17,283 nucleotides of DNA from NCBI GenBank assembly GCA_003550305.1, contig QKYT01000884.1, forward strand, positions 13,704 through 30,986, in the 5' to 3' direction. Each line of letters starts with the position of its first letter. Position 1 is the first letter of the stretch. The notes under the pieces are model-generated. The model saw only the letters and a program-made list of their open reading frames with translations, had not been told where the DNA came from and searched no databases. The translations under genes and the position numbers were made by a program. Source of the DNA: Glomus cerebriforme. Lineage: Eukaryota; Glomeromycota; Glomeromycetes; Glomerales; Glomeraceae. Of this stretch, positions 1-9,990 are shown piece after piece.

Positions 1-174
1 AAACTCATATCAATATATTCAGAAATTGATCAGGTAATACTATATTTATATTTCATAAAATTGTGTAAAAATATACTAAAAATTTGTTTTAAATTTAGCA
101 TATAAAATATTAATTACAAGAGAAATACAAAGTTTTTTTTCTTAGAATGTGAAATATAATATGACAGAATTATA

Positions 175-643
175 CACTACCCTATAATAAATATTCAGAT
201 TTCATAAATTTTACTTAGTAATATATAGTAAATTAATAATTTTTGGATTGAATAAAACTTTATGAATTTTTGGCAAATTTGCTTAAATTTTTTTTTATTT
301 GATATCTAATCAATTATAGTTTTTAGATATTAAAATAAAAAAATTATATTTTTAAAATATAAAAAAATTTTCTTATCTTGAAATATAAGTTATATATTAT
401 TTATATATTTACATATAAAATTAATTTGTTCATTANTTTACAAATGANTATTTTTTTGTATTTTANAAATAGAATATTTTTGAATTATACTTTTAAAACT
501 ATAGATTATTGACTATCAAATAAAAAAATTTAGAGTGAATTTACTAAAAATTCATAAAGTTTTATACAATCTGAAGATTATCAATTTTACTATATTTTAT
601 TAAGTAAAATTTATAAAATNCAGGTATTTATTGTAGGGTAATG
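175..643. mobile_element. MITE with long terminal inverted repeats, TA-flanked (Tc1/mariner-like)
   Basis: The outer 150-160 bp at each end are imperfect inverted repeats: 175-330 pairs with about 485-643. The left end reads CACTACCCTATAATAAATAT and the right end, reverse-complemented, reads CATTACCCTACAATAAATAC. A TA lies immediately outside each end (173-174 and 644-645), as expected of a Tc1/mariner target duplication. The block CTACAATAAAT also occurs at the ends of the Tc1 element at 7630-9973, so this may be a non-autonomous relative mobilised by a similar transposase. The AT-rich centre has no coding capacity and contains single ambiguous bases (436, 448, 466), with one more (620) in the right arm. 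Family assignment is inference from the TA and the shared end motif. Confidence 0.8.
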
Positions 644-2290
644 TATGAAGAACTTATTATTTAAGTATATAAAATGCTGAGGAAATAAAAGTGCATTTAT
701 TGGAATCAAAATTTTCAATGCGACAATTAGAACAATCTTTGATTTGAGATAAATAATAAGTATTCAATTGCACTTTAAGAAAAGATTTAATAAATTTTTA
801 AAGGACAACAGGACAAACAATCTGAGTATATAAAAAGTTCAAGACTTTAGGCAAGAAAAAATTAGAAAAGAAGAATTTGAATTAAAAAAGAAATGAATGT
901 TTTCAAGTTAAGAATAAAACTCTAACCAAGAATAAAAAATTTTACATGATGAAGTATGATCAAAATGAAAAACAGAGATTTTAAACAGATGAAGAACATA
1001 AGAAATAGTAGATAACTGAAAATATAAACGTTTAATTTCTAGCAGATAGAAAGGGTGAAAGGTATTAAAAATCTTCTTTTTAGGAAGAGAATTATTATTT
1101 GATTAATGACCACAAGGTTGCTACAAAATTAGTAAAATTATGAAACAAATAATTAAAATATTATGATTCAGTACTTTCACTAAATTTGCTCCATTCATCA
1201 CTACTAGCAGTGAGAAATTTAAAAACCACTCATGCTTAAAAGCATTAGAAGAGGGTAGTTTGAGAAAATGTATTTAAAAATAGTTTAAGAGCTGATCTGC
1301 CTAAGAACAGCAGAAAATTACTATATAAATTCAGGGCAGAGTTATTATAAAAATGCTAAAATTGGCTAAATTTTATGAGTTATAAAATCTGCAGGTAATC
1401 ATGTGATGACACTAAATTTCACATGATGAAACCTTAAATATCAAAGATAAAAAAAAATAAAAAAAAATCAAGAAATTTATTTATTTATTCAAAACTTTAC
1501 TTTGAGGCAACGTCAGATTTGACAAAAATGTATATATATAGTATGTAAGAATTTCAAGTCATATACTACATTATTTTAACAAATAAAAATATTTAAAATT
1601 ATGTTTTTATATATTTTATACATTTAAAACTACTTGTTTTATATAAATTTAATATTTTCTCTTACTTTTAGTTCATATATTGCCATAATTTCTTTCTATT
1701 ATCATAAGGAAAACTAGTAAACAAACTTCAAATGATAAAAGTTTTGGGTATATATATTTTATTTGATTTTTAATTTGAGTGCATCATACAAACTCTTAGC
1801 GCTAATTTACAAGTTATTATTAGCTTTTTAAAAGTGTTGTAACAAAAATACAAAAAAAAACATAATATATTTACCAGAATAATAGATAGTTATGGCTTTT
1901 TAAAGAGTCTTATATAGATAACAGATAGATTATTTTAGGTTGGATTTTTCATCTTAGATCTTTTTTTATTTGTACATTAGCTACGCTTGTTTTTGGCCAA
2001 AAAATCATCACTTTGACAATAATATTTGAATAATTTTTATGAGTGAACCAGTTTCTACTGAATAATGAATATTTAGGACGTGATGGGTGTTAGATTTTAG
2101 CATTTTATTATGAGTTACTATGTGAAAATATTTTTTTTGATATTTTTCTTGGCATTTTTAAATTTTATCACATGACTTAGTATCACAATATGATTCTTGA
2201 CATTTTTGATTGGCAGAATTTTGTTTATTTAATTTTTTTTTTGCAAATTTTTTCCCCTGAATTTATATAGTAACTTTTTACCGATCATAT
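644..2290. other. AT-rich stretch with no recognised gene
   Basis: Both strands are dense in stop codons at about the rate expected for this base composition. There are A- and T-runs around 1450-1490 and 2130-2250. Phrases such as TTGGCCAAA near 1996 resemble motifs in other repeats here, but no element boundary could be drawn. I see nothing functional. Confidence 0.5.
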
Positions 2291-2331
2291 ATGGATCAGG
2301 TCTTAAGAGAAAAATAGTTTAAACCTATCAA

Positions 2332-3130
2332 ATGGTCAGAAGAATAAAAGAAGTGACAAGTATTCCAAACTTCAGTTTAGTAAATGTCAATTTACAATTC
2401 TAAACAATTGTACCAAATGTAATCCAAATGGAAATAAGAGAAAAAAAAATTATTGAGATTATGAAAATAAGTAAAAATAGGAATAGAATTGTGGTAAGTG
2501 GGAATTCTGTGAAATAATAATTATGTAAACAGTTAGATAACTTTTTAAGGGTATTAGACAAGAAAGATAAAATAGTATCTGGATTGAAATTCAAGTCACA
2601 TATAAGTACGACTTTTAGATTAGAGCGTGAAACATCTAGAGTAATGGATTTGAGCCCATTAATAACTGCAAAAATATCAGATTTATTTGAAACTAAGTAA
2701 GGGGGAATATAAGTATTGTTAAGTCTAAACTTAATATCAGGAAAATATACATTCAGATAAATGATATGATTATGCCATTTAACACATTTCTGGATATGCA
2801 TGATGAAAAGTTAAAAGGTAAGAAAACCAACTCCACTTATATTGGAATTGGTACAAGAAGTCTACCATCCAGTTAAATATCTAGTGGGAGAATCAAAAAA
2901 AAAAGAGTATTATACACTGCAATTGGTATATAAAGAATTTTTAAAGAATTATAGGAAGGAAGACGAGTGTCACTTAGAATAAGTATATGAATGTTTTTGA
3001 AATAATAAAATTGAAGAATGTCATGTAAGTTAAGGGAATTAGACAAGCCATCTTATATATTCTGAGTGGCTAAAGTAATAAATTTATGGGGCTGAAAGTC
3101 AGAGTAAGGATGGAAAATTTTATTTTGTAA
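2332..3130 (-). pseudogene. EEP (APE-like) endonuclease domain of the LINE
   Basis: Reading 3' along the minus strand, the landmarks of the endonuclease/exonuclease/phosphatase fold appear in order. First is FITLATQN with the catalytic Asn (about 3055-3080). Next is DGLSNSLNLHDILQFYYF followed by ILILSDTRLP, where the usual catalytic Glu of the S-E-T motif is Asp. Then comes KVVLICDLNFNPDT, equivalent to the GDFN motif with its Asp and Asn, inside an open segment at 2400-2801. Last is SSDHLIG with the terminal Asp-His at 2332-2340. One frameshift lies near 2800 and another between 2400 and 2360, and stops occur between landmarks (for example just after ATQNI). The domain would nick genomic DNA for target-primed reverse transcription; this copy is inactive. 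Confidence 0.85.
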
Positions 3131-5115
3131 AAAGTAATCTAAAAAATTATATTGTGCACTGGATAAAATTAGAATGGAGAAGTTGGAAGAAGGGAGATTA
3201 TGTAGTAATTGATCAAAATTATCTAAAGATATAATATTCATTATAAAATGAATTAAAGAAAAAATTGGAAAGAAGATTTATAAAAAGTGAGCAGAGTCAC
3301 GTGAGGTATTGAATTAGGCAAAATATTGACGAGTGAAATTACTAATTTTATTGAAAATATTATTAATTTAAGAGAGGTCTATTGTAATAAACTCCTTAAC
3401 AGTTGCTAATTCAACTTAAAGATCTATTAAATTCAAATATGAAGCAGAACTGGGAGAAGAGAAAATGACAGGGAAAGAGAAGTTAACTAAATTATGAACA
3501 ATATTAGAAAAGGAGTCAAAAACTTCATTCATGAAAATATTAGTAGTAATGTGAGGAGAGAAATCTTTAGAGGAAGAAATAATCTTAGTAATAACCAGCT
3601 ACTAAATATTTAAAACAAATTTGATCTGGATAATCCTTTTATTATAATTAAGCAAGATATCTTTAAGAAGGTTCAGATATTTGAAAAAATCTTCAAAAGA
3701 TTCCTTTATATTGTTAGAGTATATAATATCTTTCAGGATATCTGGATGATAGCTGGAACGATTGATATTCTGTTCATTTTAAAGATGTTTTGTATCTTTC
3801 AAGGTCAAAAAGAAAAAAAGAAAGAGCTAAAATTGGAAGAAGAAGGTATCTGTTAAGAGAGAGAGTCTTTCACAATATCAGCGAATAATTTATTAGCAAA
3901 AACTTTAGAAAAAACAGGTTTTCAATGCTGCATAGAATAGTATTTATTATATAAGTTCATAATAGCAGAATTACAGGATTTGAAAGCTTTAAGACGGAAG
4001 GAGTAATTTTCAGGATTGCAGTTAAACTTTTCACAATTATGACAGAAGAGCTTATTCTGTAAGGATTAGAACTATTGTAAGTTCCTACTATTAAATACAT
4101 AACTAATCTTAATAGCATTATTAAGTAGTTCTTTTGTTATGAAAGTTACGTGACAGAAAGGCTTATAGCGATAAGAAGAAATGAAATAGGGAAAGGTACT
4201 GAAAAGGTAATAGTTATTGCTAAGACAGATTGTGTGATTTCTATAATAAGATCCGCTTCAATAATATTCAAGAGAAAACTGAATAAATAGTCACATAAGA
4301 ATAGTAAGCTTATTTTTGATTGAGAAAGAAATTAGACAAATTCACTCTTACAGTATATATGCATCTATGCATAATACATCCTAGTGATCAGTTTTAAATG
4401 GCACAATCACTGTGATATTATTATAAGTTATTTTAGCATACTGAAAAAGGTTTTTGATAAAAATATTACATTTGGAAATATTACCGAATTGGAAAAAACG
4501 CTAATAAGTTGCAGACAGGTAACATCTAAAGATATGTCTGAGATATGAAAAGACCAGGAATACACATTCTGTAGAATGGCAACAGAATTATACATGTGAA
4601 AATATAAATTTTCTAAATTGGGTAAAGGAAATGCAATGAGATCATTATAGTAATCAGCTGATCTGAAATTAATAATAATCTGTTTATTTTTATTAGAATT
4701 AGTGCAATATGTACAGTTATTAAATAAGAAATATTTTAAAAAAGAAAAAGAGACTTGTACTGCAACTTCAGAAATTACCTTAAATTCAAGATCAGAATCT
4801 GTTACTTTTCCTTTATCCTTCACAATTGAACCAGAAGCATAAATCAAATTATTTACAGTTTTATGAGATGTAGAAAGAGCAGGTAGAAAAACTAAGAAGA
4901 AAATAGATACAACAGGAACAAAAGGAGAAGCCTCTGGAAAGAGTACTTTATTAGAAGAAGGAGCTGAGTGGAAGTAACACTAGTCAAAAACTGATCTATC
5001 TTACAGATATCTTACAGATAACTTATAAATATCAGATACCCAAAATGCAGAAAATCTGCTATATATTGGGTACCCAATATGTATACTATAAAATTAAAAA
5101 ATACAATTTATTAAT

Positions 5116-5230
5116 TATCTCGCTATCCAATGATTATAAAAAGATAAAATATAGCTCATTCGATTCGTCTCACTAAGGTGTATCGAATAGTACTAATTTC
5201 ACATTTTTAGGTATGATAGATGTCGAGATA
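5116..5230 (+). repeat. 115-bp palindromic module, copy 1 (in the 4978-5528 MITE)
   Basis: Begins TATCTCGCTATCCAATGATT and ends GTCGAGATA, so the outer ends are mutually inverted. The centre, near 5157-5192, is CATTCGATTCGTCTCACTAA followed by GGTGTATCGAATAG, a degenerate CATTSGATTC-loop-GAATCSAATG hairpin. Similar blocks of the same length occur in two other MITEs of this window. Confidence 0.75.
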
Positions 5231-5274
5231 TTTGACAAATTGGCATTTTTTATTTGTTTTTTACGATTTATCAA

Positions 5275-5390
5275 ATATCTTAGCATTTATCACACTTAGA
5301 AATGCAAAATTAGTACCATTCGATACGTCTCAATGAGGCAAATTGAATTAACTATATTTCATCTTTTTATGATCACTGGATAGCGAAATA
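5275..5390 (-). repeat. 115-bp palindromic module, copy 2 (inverted relative to copy 1)
   Basis: This is the reverse-complement partner of copy 1 in the other arm of the same MITE. It runs from ATATCTTAGCATTTATCACA to GGATAGCGAAATA, with the central CATTCGATACGTCTCAATGA. Because the module is itself palindromic, the strand is nominal. Confidence 0.75.
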
Positions 5391-5692
5391 ATTAATAAAT
5401 TGTATTTTTTAATTCTATAGTATACATATTGGGTACCCAATATATAGCAGATTTTCTGTATTTTGGGTACCCAATATTTATAAGTTATCTGTAAGATATC
5501 TGTAAGATAGATCAGTTTTTAACTAGTGTAAAGTCTTTATCTATTGTAGAATTAGTAACAGAATGAATATGTTATTGAAAGTGAGAAGATGGGAATTATT
5601 AGAACTATCATTTTTAAAGAAACCAAAGGAATTGTATCATTAGAACTAGAAGAAGACTCATTAGCAGAATACTTAGAATTTTAGTTTTACAT

Positions 5693-6479
5693 TTACAAAT
5701 CATAATGAAGGCAATAGCAAATAGAATAAAAGTTTATGTGTGTAAAGAGAAATTTTAGCAAAAATTTATTTTAAGTATCTTTAATAATATAGAAACTGAG
5801 TACAACAAGAAAGAGTTTATGCAGCTTAATCATCTTTTTTTTATATTTAATAGCATACTTTATTTAGTAATATAAATTAATTTGTATAATTATAATAAAA
5901 TAAAAGATCTAAAATAAATAAATCTCATCCCTATCTAATTTATATAAATAATTCCTATACTATAAACCTAATTTAAGAATATGCCCAATAAATCACTTTG
6001 TAATAAGAGATAACAACCAGATCAACCATCTAAAGAGTATTCTCTCCAATTCCTTAAAATAAGTTAAAAAAAAGCTGTATCCTAACCTTTTAAACTGTCA
6101 GATCTATCAGAGTGACCACTTAGTTCAAGAGTTTTATCCAGAACGTTCCTAATGAAAATGATTAAGATAATAAATTCAGAATATAGGCTGAGATTAGAGA
6201 TGATAACCTTGAAGTCCAAGCAGTATCGACAAAAGCATATGATATTAGAACATCATTATCAGGAGATTATATAGCCATAAGATAATAATGGAGTAGCCAA
6301 GTTTTATGATAAAAGTTTCTTTGAAGAAGGTCCATGGCAAAGCATAACTAGGTATAATACTCACATATTTTTCTTTTATTTTATTAAGGAAAAATGCCAT
6401 ACATAAATATTGTCAAGTATGGAATGTTGATATATAACTCTTTTAAAAAGAGATAAAATTAAGTTCACTAAACTAACAA
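5693..6479. other. Unassigned AT-rich stretch between two minus-strand relics
   Basis: No intact frame or clear repeat boundary. A short plus-strand coding-like run at about 6190-6290 (DDNLEVQAVSTKAYDIRTSL) is free of stops for about 30 codons, but I cannot link it to a family. It may be a relic of an older insertion. Confidence 0.4.
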
Positions 6480-7360
6480 AACTAAAATAAGAAAAAAAAT
6501 ATATATTATAAATACTAGGTATATTAATAAAGCTAGGTATGTAAGACTAATCTAAAGATACTACGTCAGTAGAAAAGATATCCAGTAAGGAGCTATAAAA
6601 AGCAGTTTCTGGAAAGAGTTGAAAAGAATTTGTTATAGTGCTAACCTAATCAACAACTAAATACTGTTTTAGAAAAATTAACATTTTTTTGAGAGTAATT
6701 AGGTTATGAAGAAGGAGGAGGTATATCAATAAGTTCATAGTTATGCAAATGATAATTAAATCTATTATTAGACATAATATAAGCATAAGAAAGGGAACAA
6801 TGATAGGGCAAATAGAGACCCAAATAAAACATGGTGTACTTTCAATTAAACTTAATGAAAGTATAAGTACATCTATTGTTAAGTGATGTAAAATCACAAT
6901 GATTATTAATAGTAGTAATTTTATCCAAAAGAAGTTTTCAAATATGATTAAAATACTTATTTTGGATAAAATGGAAGAGAATGTGTTAAGATTTGAAAAA
7001 ATAAGTCAAACACTTAGAAAAATAAACCTTATATGAGAGAATGGAAAAAGGAAACTGATAGTTATTTGTATGAATAAACCAATCAGAAGAATCAGAGTCA
7101 AATTTAAATAGAAAATAAGAGTTTTCTTTTTAAGGGTTATAAACCAACAGAATGTATAGGTGAAATATATTCATGTACTTTAAAGGATATGTTAAATAAC
7201 ATAACATGTTTAATGTGATTAGAAATATTATAATATTGACCGATCCAGAAGTTTGTGAATCATAATTATTATCTAAATCAGAAAAAGAGGAAATACAGAG
7301 TTAAGGATCAATATGAACAAATTGGAAAGAAGAAAAAGAATTGGTATTTGATAAGGTCAT
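6480..7360 (-). pseudogene. Decayed reading frame of unknown family
   Basis: From an ATG at 7358-7360 one minus-strand frame runs about 237 codons with only about 8 stops. Roughly 20 would be expected by chance at this base composition. The N-terminus is Ser/Asn-rich (MTLSNTNSFSSFQFVHIDP, then an acidic SDLDNNYDSQTSGSVN). The middle is hydrophilic and aromatic-rich (FDSDSSDWFIHTNNYQFPFS; YAYIMSNNRFNYHLHNYELI), followed by a DIPPPSS turn. After a frameshift near 6650 a short further segment, TNSFQLFPETAFYSSLL, is readable to about 6480. The hydrophobic frame overlapping it at 6646-6897 looks like its shadow. I do not recognise the family. Same orientation as the neighbouring LINE and a similar Ser/Asn-rich start suggest another retroelement ORF1-like region, but this is inference. 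Confidence 0.5.
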
Positions 7361-7629
7361 ACAAAAATACTATATGTCTCAAAATTTCAAGAAGTAAAAT
7401 TCACAAAACTACAAGAAAATAGTTCAAAAATAAAATAGCACAAGAATTTCTAAGAGATAACTGAGTATTTATATGTAGTGCTTAATATTTATATAGTAAA
7501 AAAATAAAGTTTTCTTACAGAAAGAAGAGGAAAGACATTATATCTCTTTGTAAAATTTATGGGTAGTGAAGTAATAGAAAAGAAGTTTTTTTAGTTGAAT
7601 CTTAACTAGAAGTTTGTGTACTTCTTGTA

Positions 7630-7661
7630 CACAGATCTACAATAAATTACCAGATTTTTAT
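7630..7661 (+). repeat. Left terminal inverted repeat of the Tc1 element
   Basis: Pairs with 9942-9973 on the opposite strand over about 30 bp with two mismatches in the first ten bases. Preceded by the TA at 7628-7629. Confidence 0.9.
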
Positions 7662-7766
7662 CATATGAATTTGTACTCTGTATTATAAACTGTGATTTCT
7701 CTCTATCATGCATATAAATAAAGGAGATAACAAAATATTCTGCTTTCATCTCTCTTCTAGTTTAAA

Positions 7767-8774
7767 ATGCGTGAAAATGAACTTTCAAAAACCCAGTGTG
7801 AATGCATTATTGGTGCATATCTTAGTGGTATCAAGCAAAGAGTTATTTCTACTCAATTTGGTATTCCCATTAGTACTGTTAATGATACTATAAAAAGGTA
7901 TAAAGAAACAGGTTCTACAGAACCTGAGAAATGTCCTGGATGGCCAAAATTACTCAATGAATATAATATATAAGCTTTAAAATAAATTATCTGAACTAAC
8001 TGATTTTTTCCTTTAGGTGATGTAATAAATAAGTTAAATACTAGTTTTAACACAAGATTGCACTATAATACAGTTAGAAGTTACCTTCATAATAAAGGTC
8101 TTAGGAGTTATACTGCAAGAAAAAAGTCTCGTTTAATTACCAAACATCGAACTGACCGCTTGGAATGGTGCAAAAGGAAATGAAACTAAACAGAAGAATG
8201 GAAACAAGTGGTATGGACAAATAAGTCTAGATTTGCATTTTTTCAATCAGATGGTCGAGCAAGAGTATGGCGAGGTCCTAAAGAAACATATAATAAAAAT
8301 TGTATTCAACTTACAGTTAAGTTTGGTGGAGTATCAGTGATATTTTATGGGCGTTTTAGTTGACATAGGGTTGGATCTTTGGTTGTGGTGAAAGGGAAAA
8401 TGGATTCTAATAATTACATCAATATTCTGATTAATCATTTTATCCCATAGGTTGACAATTATTCCAACTCTATTTTTCAGCAAGATGAAACATCATGTTA
8501 TACTTCAAATTATAGTACTTGGTGGATGAGAACACATAATATTCTGATTTTAGATTGGGTAGCACAAAGTCCTGATCTTAACCCAATAGAGAATTTGTGA
8601 AACTATTTGGATAACTAGGTTCAAAAAAGAAAACCTGTACCCAGATTTAAACAGGAGTTAATTGTGACAATACAAGAGGAGTGGTGAAAAATTACTATTG
8701 AGACATGAATTTTAAGTATGCCTAATCAGATTAAAGCAGTAATTAAGGCCAAAGATGGTCATACTAAATATTAA
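7767..8774 (+). pseudogene. Tc1-family DD34E transposase, broken by 12 in-frame stops
   Basis: A single frame from ATG 7767 to TAA 8772 spans 335 codons, the usual length of a Tc1 transposase, with no indel. Residues about 1-65 form the N-terminal helix-turn-helix of the paired-like DNA-binding region (LSKTQCECIIGAYLSGIKQR, then FGIPISTVNDTIKRYKETGS). The second DNA-binding part reads GDVINKLNTSFNTRLHYNTV at about residues 84-103. The catalytic core has VVWTNKSRFAFFQSDGRARV, where the first catalytic Asp is Asn (codon 152, AAT at 8220). It then has FQQDETSCYTS with the second Asp at 240 and SPDLNPIENL with Glu at 275, giving exactly 34 residues between the last two. Internal stops lie at 7971, 7983, 7992, 8001, 8181, 8187, 8361, 8448, 8598, 8616, 8685 and 8706. 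The intact family protein cuts and pastes its element at TA sites; this copy cannot. Confidence 0.93.
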
Positions 8775-8807
8775 TTTTTTCGTGATAATATTTTTCATAT
8801 ATTATTA

Positions 8808-9407
8808 AGGATAGCTCCGAAATTAATTTACCCAAAATCCAAAATCTGAAATTCTGAAACCGAAATCTGAAATTATTCTGAAATTCTGATTGGCTGAAAT
8901 AATAAAACTTTTATCTCGCCATTTATTAATTCTAGAAAGATGATTTATAGTTCATTGGATTTCTCTTGATTAGGCGAGTCTAATGGTAATATGATCATCT
9001 TTCTGTGATCACTAGTTGCCAAGATATTTATTGCTAAAGTTTTTATTTATATTAAATAATTAGCAAACGGTAAAAATCACGTGATTATTATTGGCCAAAA
9101 TTACTAAATCCAAAATCAGGCCGAAATGCCGAAAAATTGTCAGATTAAGCGCATGTGTAGATTATTTCCTTTTTAGGTGATACCATTTCACAAAAAAAAA
9201 CAAATTTGGTAAAAATCGTTTTTGCCAATTGTGTAATATAAAATATCCTTTTTGGGAAATTTAATAATTCCGGCTGAAATTTCCATAATGCTGGCCAATT
9301 AGAATATCAGCATTTCAGCATGAATTTCAGATTTCGAAATTTCAGATTTCAGATTTCGGTTTCAGAATTTTGGCAAATCCAAAATATTTTAGTTTCGGGG
9401 CCAGGCT
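8808..9407. mobile_element. 600-bp MITE nested in the Tc1 element
   Basis: The ends are inverted copies: AGGATAGCTCCGAAATTAA on the left and, reverse-complemented, AGCCTGGCCCCGAAACTAA on the right, each preceded or followed by TA (8806-8807, 9408-9409). Subterminally, CTGAAACCGAAATCTGAAAT at 8851-8876 pairs with the right block around 9325-9375, both built of iterated AAATCTGAA or TTTCAGATT words. The centre carries a palindromic 115-bp module (8912-9027) and a TCACGTGAT word near 9077. No coding capacity. The element interrupts the 3' untranslated part of the Tc1 element just after the transposase stop. Its superfamily is unclear; TA flanks fit a Tc1/mariner-type transposase. Confidence 0.82.
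8912..9027 (+). repeat. 115-bp palindromic module, copy 3 (in the 8808-9407 MITE)
   Basis: Begins TATCTCGCCATTTATTAATT, carries CTAGAAAGATGAT, has the central CATTGGATTTCTCTTGATTA followed by GGCGAGTCTAATGG, and closes with CACTAGTTGCCAAGATA. Length and order of sub-blocks match the other copies although the host element's ends differ. Confidence 0.75.
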
Positions 9408-9413
9408 TATATA

Positions 9414-9822
9414 CCATATTCTTCCGATTTTAAGCACCACCTTTTTGAAGGAAAATTTTGACTAAAGTTGAGAGTGGTGCCTAAATTTGGAAGTATTTTT
9501 TTTTATTAAATTCACATTTTTGTACATCAGAATTTTAAAAAAGTGTGGTATTAGTAATGCAATGGATGGGTCAGAGGATGATTTGTTTGTACAAAATAAA
9601 AAAGAGAAGAAGATTGATGAAAATGAAAGAGAAATTGTAAATGTAGATAGCAATTCAGCTAAAGAATTAGATGAATCGAAAAATGATGAATTGTAAATAA
9701 AGTTTATTTTGAATAAAATATGAAATATAATAAAAAAAAATTAAAATTAGGGTGGTATTTATTTTTGTTTTTCAAGTTTTTTGGTCAAAAGTCAGGTAGT
9801 GCTTAAAATTGGGAGAATACGA
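9414..9822 (+). mobile_element. 409-bp pogo-like deletion derivative nested in the Tc1 element
   Basis: Left end CCATATTCTTCCGATTTTAA then GCACCACC; right end reverse-complemented TCGTATTCTCCCAATTTTAA then GCACTACC. TA flanks both (9412-9413, 9823-9824). An additional inverted copy of the end motif lies at 9474-9496, and the block upstream of it resembles the block before the right end, giving subterminal repeats. Between them is the tail of a pogo-like transposase gene (9514-9696). The element looks like an autonomous pogo-type transposon that lost its interior but kept both ends and the last codons. Confidence 0.8.
9514..9696 (+). pseudogene. C-terminal tail of a pogo-like DDE transposase
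   Basis: The readable frame contains LKKCGISNAMDGSEDDLFVQ, which I recognise as the conserved tail found at the C-terminus of many pogo/Tigger-like DDE transposases (pattern F-K-K-C-G-I-S-N-x-x-D-G-x-E-D-D). It is followed by a Lys/Glu/Asp-rich tail ending in a TAA at 9694-9696. Nothing of the catalytic core or CENP-B DNA-binding region is present, so this is a fragment, about 55-60 codons, carried passively inside the 409-bp element. The open frame upstream to 9487 is T-rich subterminal sequence and probably not coding. The motif match is from memory of the family, not a search. Confidence 0.7.
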
Positions 9823-9941
9823 TAATTACTTTATATTTTATATTTTAATATAATAAAATTTATTTGTCAATTAATAAGTATAAAAAAAATTTTTACATGT
9901 GCACAAAATTATGAATTTTACATTATAAATTTTATAAATAA

Positions 9942-9973
9942 AAAAAAATCTGGTAATTTATTGTAGGCCTGTG
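9942..9973 (-). repeat. Right terminal inverted repeat of the Tc1 element
   Basis: Reads AAATCTGGTAATTTATTGTA then GGCCTGTG, the inverted partner of 7630-7661. Followed by TA at 9974-9975. Confidence 0.9.
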
Positions 9974-9990
9974 TATTAAAATAAAGAATA

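Larger units (their letters stand above)
4978..5528. mobile_element. 551-bp palindromic (foldback) MITE, TAA target duplication
   Basis: The element is almost entirely one inverted repeat: 4978-5240 pairs with 5265-5528 around a T-rich loop of about 24 nt. The ends read CACTAGTCAAAAACTGATCT and, reverse-complemented, CACTAGTTAAAAACTGATCT. TAA flanks both sides (4975-4977 and 5529-5531), the 3-bp duplication typical of PIF/Harbinger elements. Direct and inverted copies of TTGGGTACCCAATAT lie inside each arm, and each arm carries one copy of a 115-bp palindromic module. It interrupts the LINE reading frame: removing the element and one TAA rejoins a coding-like frame across the junction. There is no coding capacity. 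The superfamily call rests only on the target duplication. Confidence 0.88.
2332..5692 (-). pseudogene. Decayed LINE (non-LTR retrotransposon) ORF: N-terminal region, Cys-rich patch and EEP endonuclease
   Basis: Read on the minus strand, the frame appears to start at an ATG at 5690-5692. It begins with a Ser/Asn-rich segment in which two early Gln codons have become TAA. After the inserted MITE it runs open from about 4970 to 4428. Near 4000-4060 there is a Cys-rich, zinc-knuckle-like patch (FCHNCEKFNCNPENYSF). The 3' part is an EEP endonuclease (separate entry). Several frameshifts and stops separate these blocks, so no product is expected. In LINE elements this protein nicks target DNA and primes reverse transcription. 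No reverse transcriptase domain follows within the window: downstream of the EEP end (about 2330) the sequence becomes T-rich and unrecognisable. The EEP identification is firm; naming the upstream part as LINE N-terminal region rests on contiguity and the Cys-rich patch. Confidence 0.75.
7630..9973 (+). mobile_element. Complete, inactive Tc1 transposon with two nested insertions
   Basis: Terminal inverted repeats of about 30 bp match at all but two positions: left CACAGATCTACAATAAATTA continuing to CCAGATTTTT, right (reverse-complemented) CACAGGCCTACAATAAATTA continuing to CCAGATTTTT. TA lies directly outside both ends (7628-7629 and 9974-9975). Inside is a full-length DD34E transposase frame on the plus strand, 137 bp from the left end. 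Two further elements with their own TA flanks (8808-9407 and 9414-9822) sit in the 3' untranslated part. Without them the element would be about 1.33 kb, a normal Tc1 size. Insertion order is therefore Tc1 first, then the two guests. Confidence 0.92.

Noticed and set aside
679..1350. Plus-strand frame with coding-like runs (for example EENYYLINDHKVATKLVKL)
   Set aside because: About 19 stops in about 225 codons equals the chance rate for this base composition, and no family motif is visible.
6190..6290. Plus-strand coding-like run DDNLEVQAVSTKAYDIRTSL
   Set aside because: Only about 30 codons, no neighbours in frame and no recognised family; noted in the stretch entry but not called as a gene.
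6646..6897. Minus-strand 83-codon frame with very hydrophobic, membrane-like translation
   Set aside because: It overlaps in another frame the longer soluble-protein-like relic at 6480-7360; the hydrophobicity comes from T-rich codons.
7708..8053. Short frames overlapping the start of the Tc1 transposase on both strands
   Set aside because: They are shadows of the transposase frame at 7767, which has clear family motifs.
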